Below, in pieces: positions 5,038 through 5,888 of a stretch of DNA of 5,888 nucleotides (position 1 is its first letter; each line of letters opens with the position of its first letter). The translations under genes were made by a program, and so were the position numbers. The stretch covers positions 1 through 5,888 of the forward strand of contig DAOWDI010000246.1 of NCBI GenBank assembly GCA_030639105.1. The letters are read 5' to 3'. Below the pieces are notes generated by a model. That model worked only from the letters and a program-made list of their open reading frames with translations. It ran no database searches and was not told the origin of the DNA. This DNA is from Gammaproteobacteria bacterium. Lineage in GTDB: Bacteria > Pseudomonadota > Gammaproteobacteria > Ga0077536.

Positions 5038-5888
5038 ATGTCGGATGAATGCTGCCAAAGTTTCTTCAACAAGATCCGCGTTCAAAAAGACCTCGAAAAG
5101 ATCACCGGTTTGCTGCTAGACCGGCACGGTCCGGGCGCCGAGCTGGTCGCGAAATTCGCTGCGCTCGATCACCGGGATAAGGATTTTATTTACCATTGGG
5201 CCGAGATCATCGGCCGATCCAATGAAGATCTCGCCGGAATATTCGTCAACTGTGCACCGGTAGCGTTCGACGAGATGGATCAGGGCGGCGTCGAAGCTTG
5301 GCTCATGGCGGCGATGAACGCGTTTGACCATCGAGGCCTTGGGGCGGCCATCGAGGTATTGGAAGAACTTCCTGACTTTGTACAGACCTACGCCCGCCGG
5401 CATAGTAGCTGCCCGTTCGCGTCCGTCGCCCAATTTCTGCGGCTTTTCGTCAAGGGCTTGGGCGGGCGTGAGCTGCGGATCACCGCCGGGCCGGAGGTCT
5501 ATACGGACACGGAAGAACTGTTTCTGCCGGAACTCATCAACGAATACGACAAACACGAACTCAATTATTGCTTGTACAAACTCACTGCTGTCCACCTGTG
5601 GGCACAGTCGTGGTATGGCTCGTGGCGATATCCTATTGTCGAGCGTTTGCTGCGCTCGCCCGATCCGGATACGACCATGGCTGTTTTCAATCGTCTCGAG
5701 TGCATCCGTCTCGATGCGTGCATTTCGCGCGAACTACCCGGACTGCACTGGCAACTCGAAGAACTAGCCTATGAGTCCGACGAGCATCATCGGCAATGGC
5801 AGCAATGGTGTGAACGTGCACCATTTCTCGCCGATCCGAAGGCATCCGCGCTGGATAGTCTCGCCATGGTCACGGATTTTACGACCGA
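5038..5888 (+). CDS. cbbO: CbbO/NorD-type activator protein, N-terminal part (truncated by window end)
   Basis: An open frame runs from ATG 5038 to the end of the window, giving 283 codons with no stop. It begins MSDECCQSFFNK and is soluble in character. Recognisable family features are VEAWLMAAMNAFDHRGLGAAIEVLEE in pieces (about 85-110), GLGGRELRI followed by YTDTEELFLP (155-164), KHELNYCLYKLTAVHLWAQ in pieces (172-190), and RLDACISRELPGLHWQ further on. These match what I know of the helical N-terminal half of CbbO and NorD proteins. Full members have about 600-780 residues and end in a von Willebrand-A domain with a MIDAS site, expected beyond this window. The partner ATPase stop is only 21 bases upstream and in the same frame; no good ribosome site is visible before 5038, so translation may depend on the upstream gene. 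NorD is the main alternative to CbbO. Confidence 0.78.
   Translation, partial: MSDECCQSFFNKIRVQKDLEKITGLLLDRHGPGAELVAKFAALDHRDKDFIYHWAEIIGRSNEDLAGIFVNCAPVAFDEMDQGGVEAWLMAAMNAFDHRGLGAAIEVLEELPDFVQTYARRHSSCPFASVAQFLRLFVKGLGGRELRITAGPEVYTDTEELFLPELINEYDKHELNYCLYKLTAVHLWAQSWYGSWRYPIVERLLRSPDPDTTMAVFNRLECIRLDACISRELPGLHWQLEELAYESDEHHRQWQQWCERAPFLADPKASALDSLAMVTDFTT

Noticed and set aside
5116..5595. 159-codon minus-strand open frame
   Set aside because: It is antisense to the CbbO-like frame, whose plus-strand translation carries family motifs across the same bases.

Overview
The window looks like a piece of a proteobacterial chromosome with moderately high GC. It may come from a gammaproteobacterial or betaproteobacterial chemolithoautotroph, because it carries a CbbQ/CbbO-type Rubisco activase pair beside core-metabolism genes. 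The lineage is an inference from gene content only. No RNA genes, CRISPR array or transposase were seen.

There are three transcription units. (1) Positions 268-1649, plus strand: a low-molecular-weight phosphatase (LMW-PTP family) overlaps a fructosamine/ribulosamine-3-kinase family protein by an ATGA junction. This pairing matches a known protein-deglycation (metabolite and protein repair) module. (2) Positions 3834-1758, minus strand: the alpha and beta subunits of a TPP-dependent 2-oxoacid/acetoin dehydrogenase E1 (AcoA/AcoB type), with no E2 or E3 gene next to them. This unit converges on unit 1 across a short gap that holds two adjacent hairpins. (3) Positions 4201-5888, plus strand: a complete MoxR-type AAA+ ATPase (CbbQ/NorQ family), then the first 283 codons of its CbbO/NorD-type partner, which runs off the window. 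That second gene is easy to miss because its stop lies outside the window.

Units 2 and 3 diverge from a 366-bp intergenic region (3835-4200). It is rich in structure: two near-identical 12-bp dyads in tandem (10 of 12 positions the same), a hairpin followed by six T that shares bases with the second dyad, a 12-bp perfect palindrome, and an AT-rich patch with a possible LysR-type box. This is the least explained DNA in the window.

As a working idea, unit 3 would remodel inhibited Rubisco (or, less likely, activate a nitric oxide reductase). Unit 1 would repair proteins glycated by reactive sugar phosphates such as ribose-5-phosphate and erythrose-4-phosphate, which Calvin-cycle organisms make in quantity. 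The E1 pair would feed acetyl units from a 2-oxoacid or acetoin, using an E2/E3 encoded elsewhere. The individual families are well described. What may be new is their arrangement and the divergent control region.
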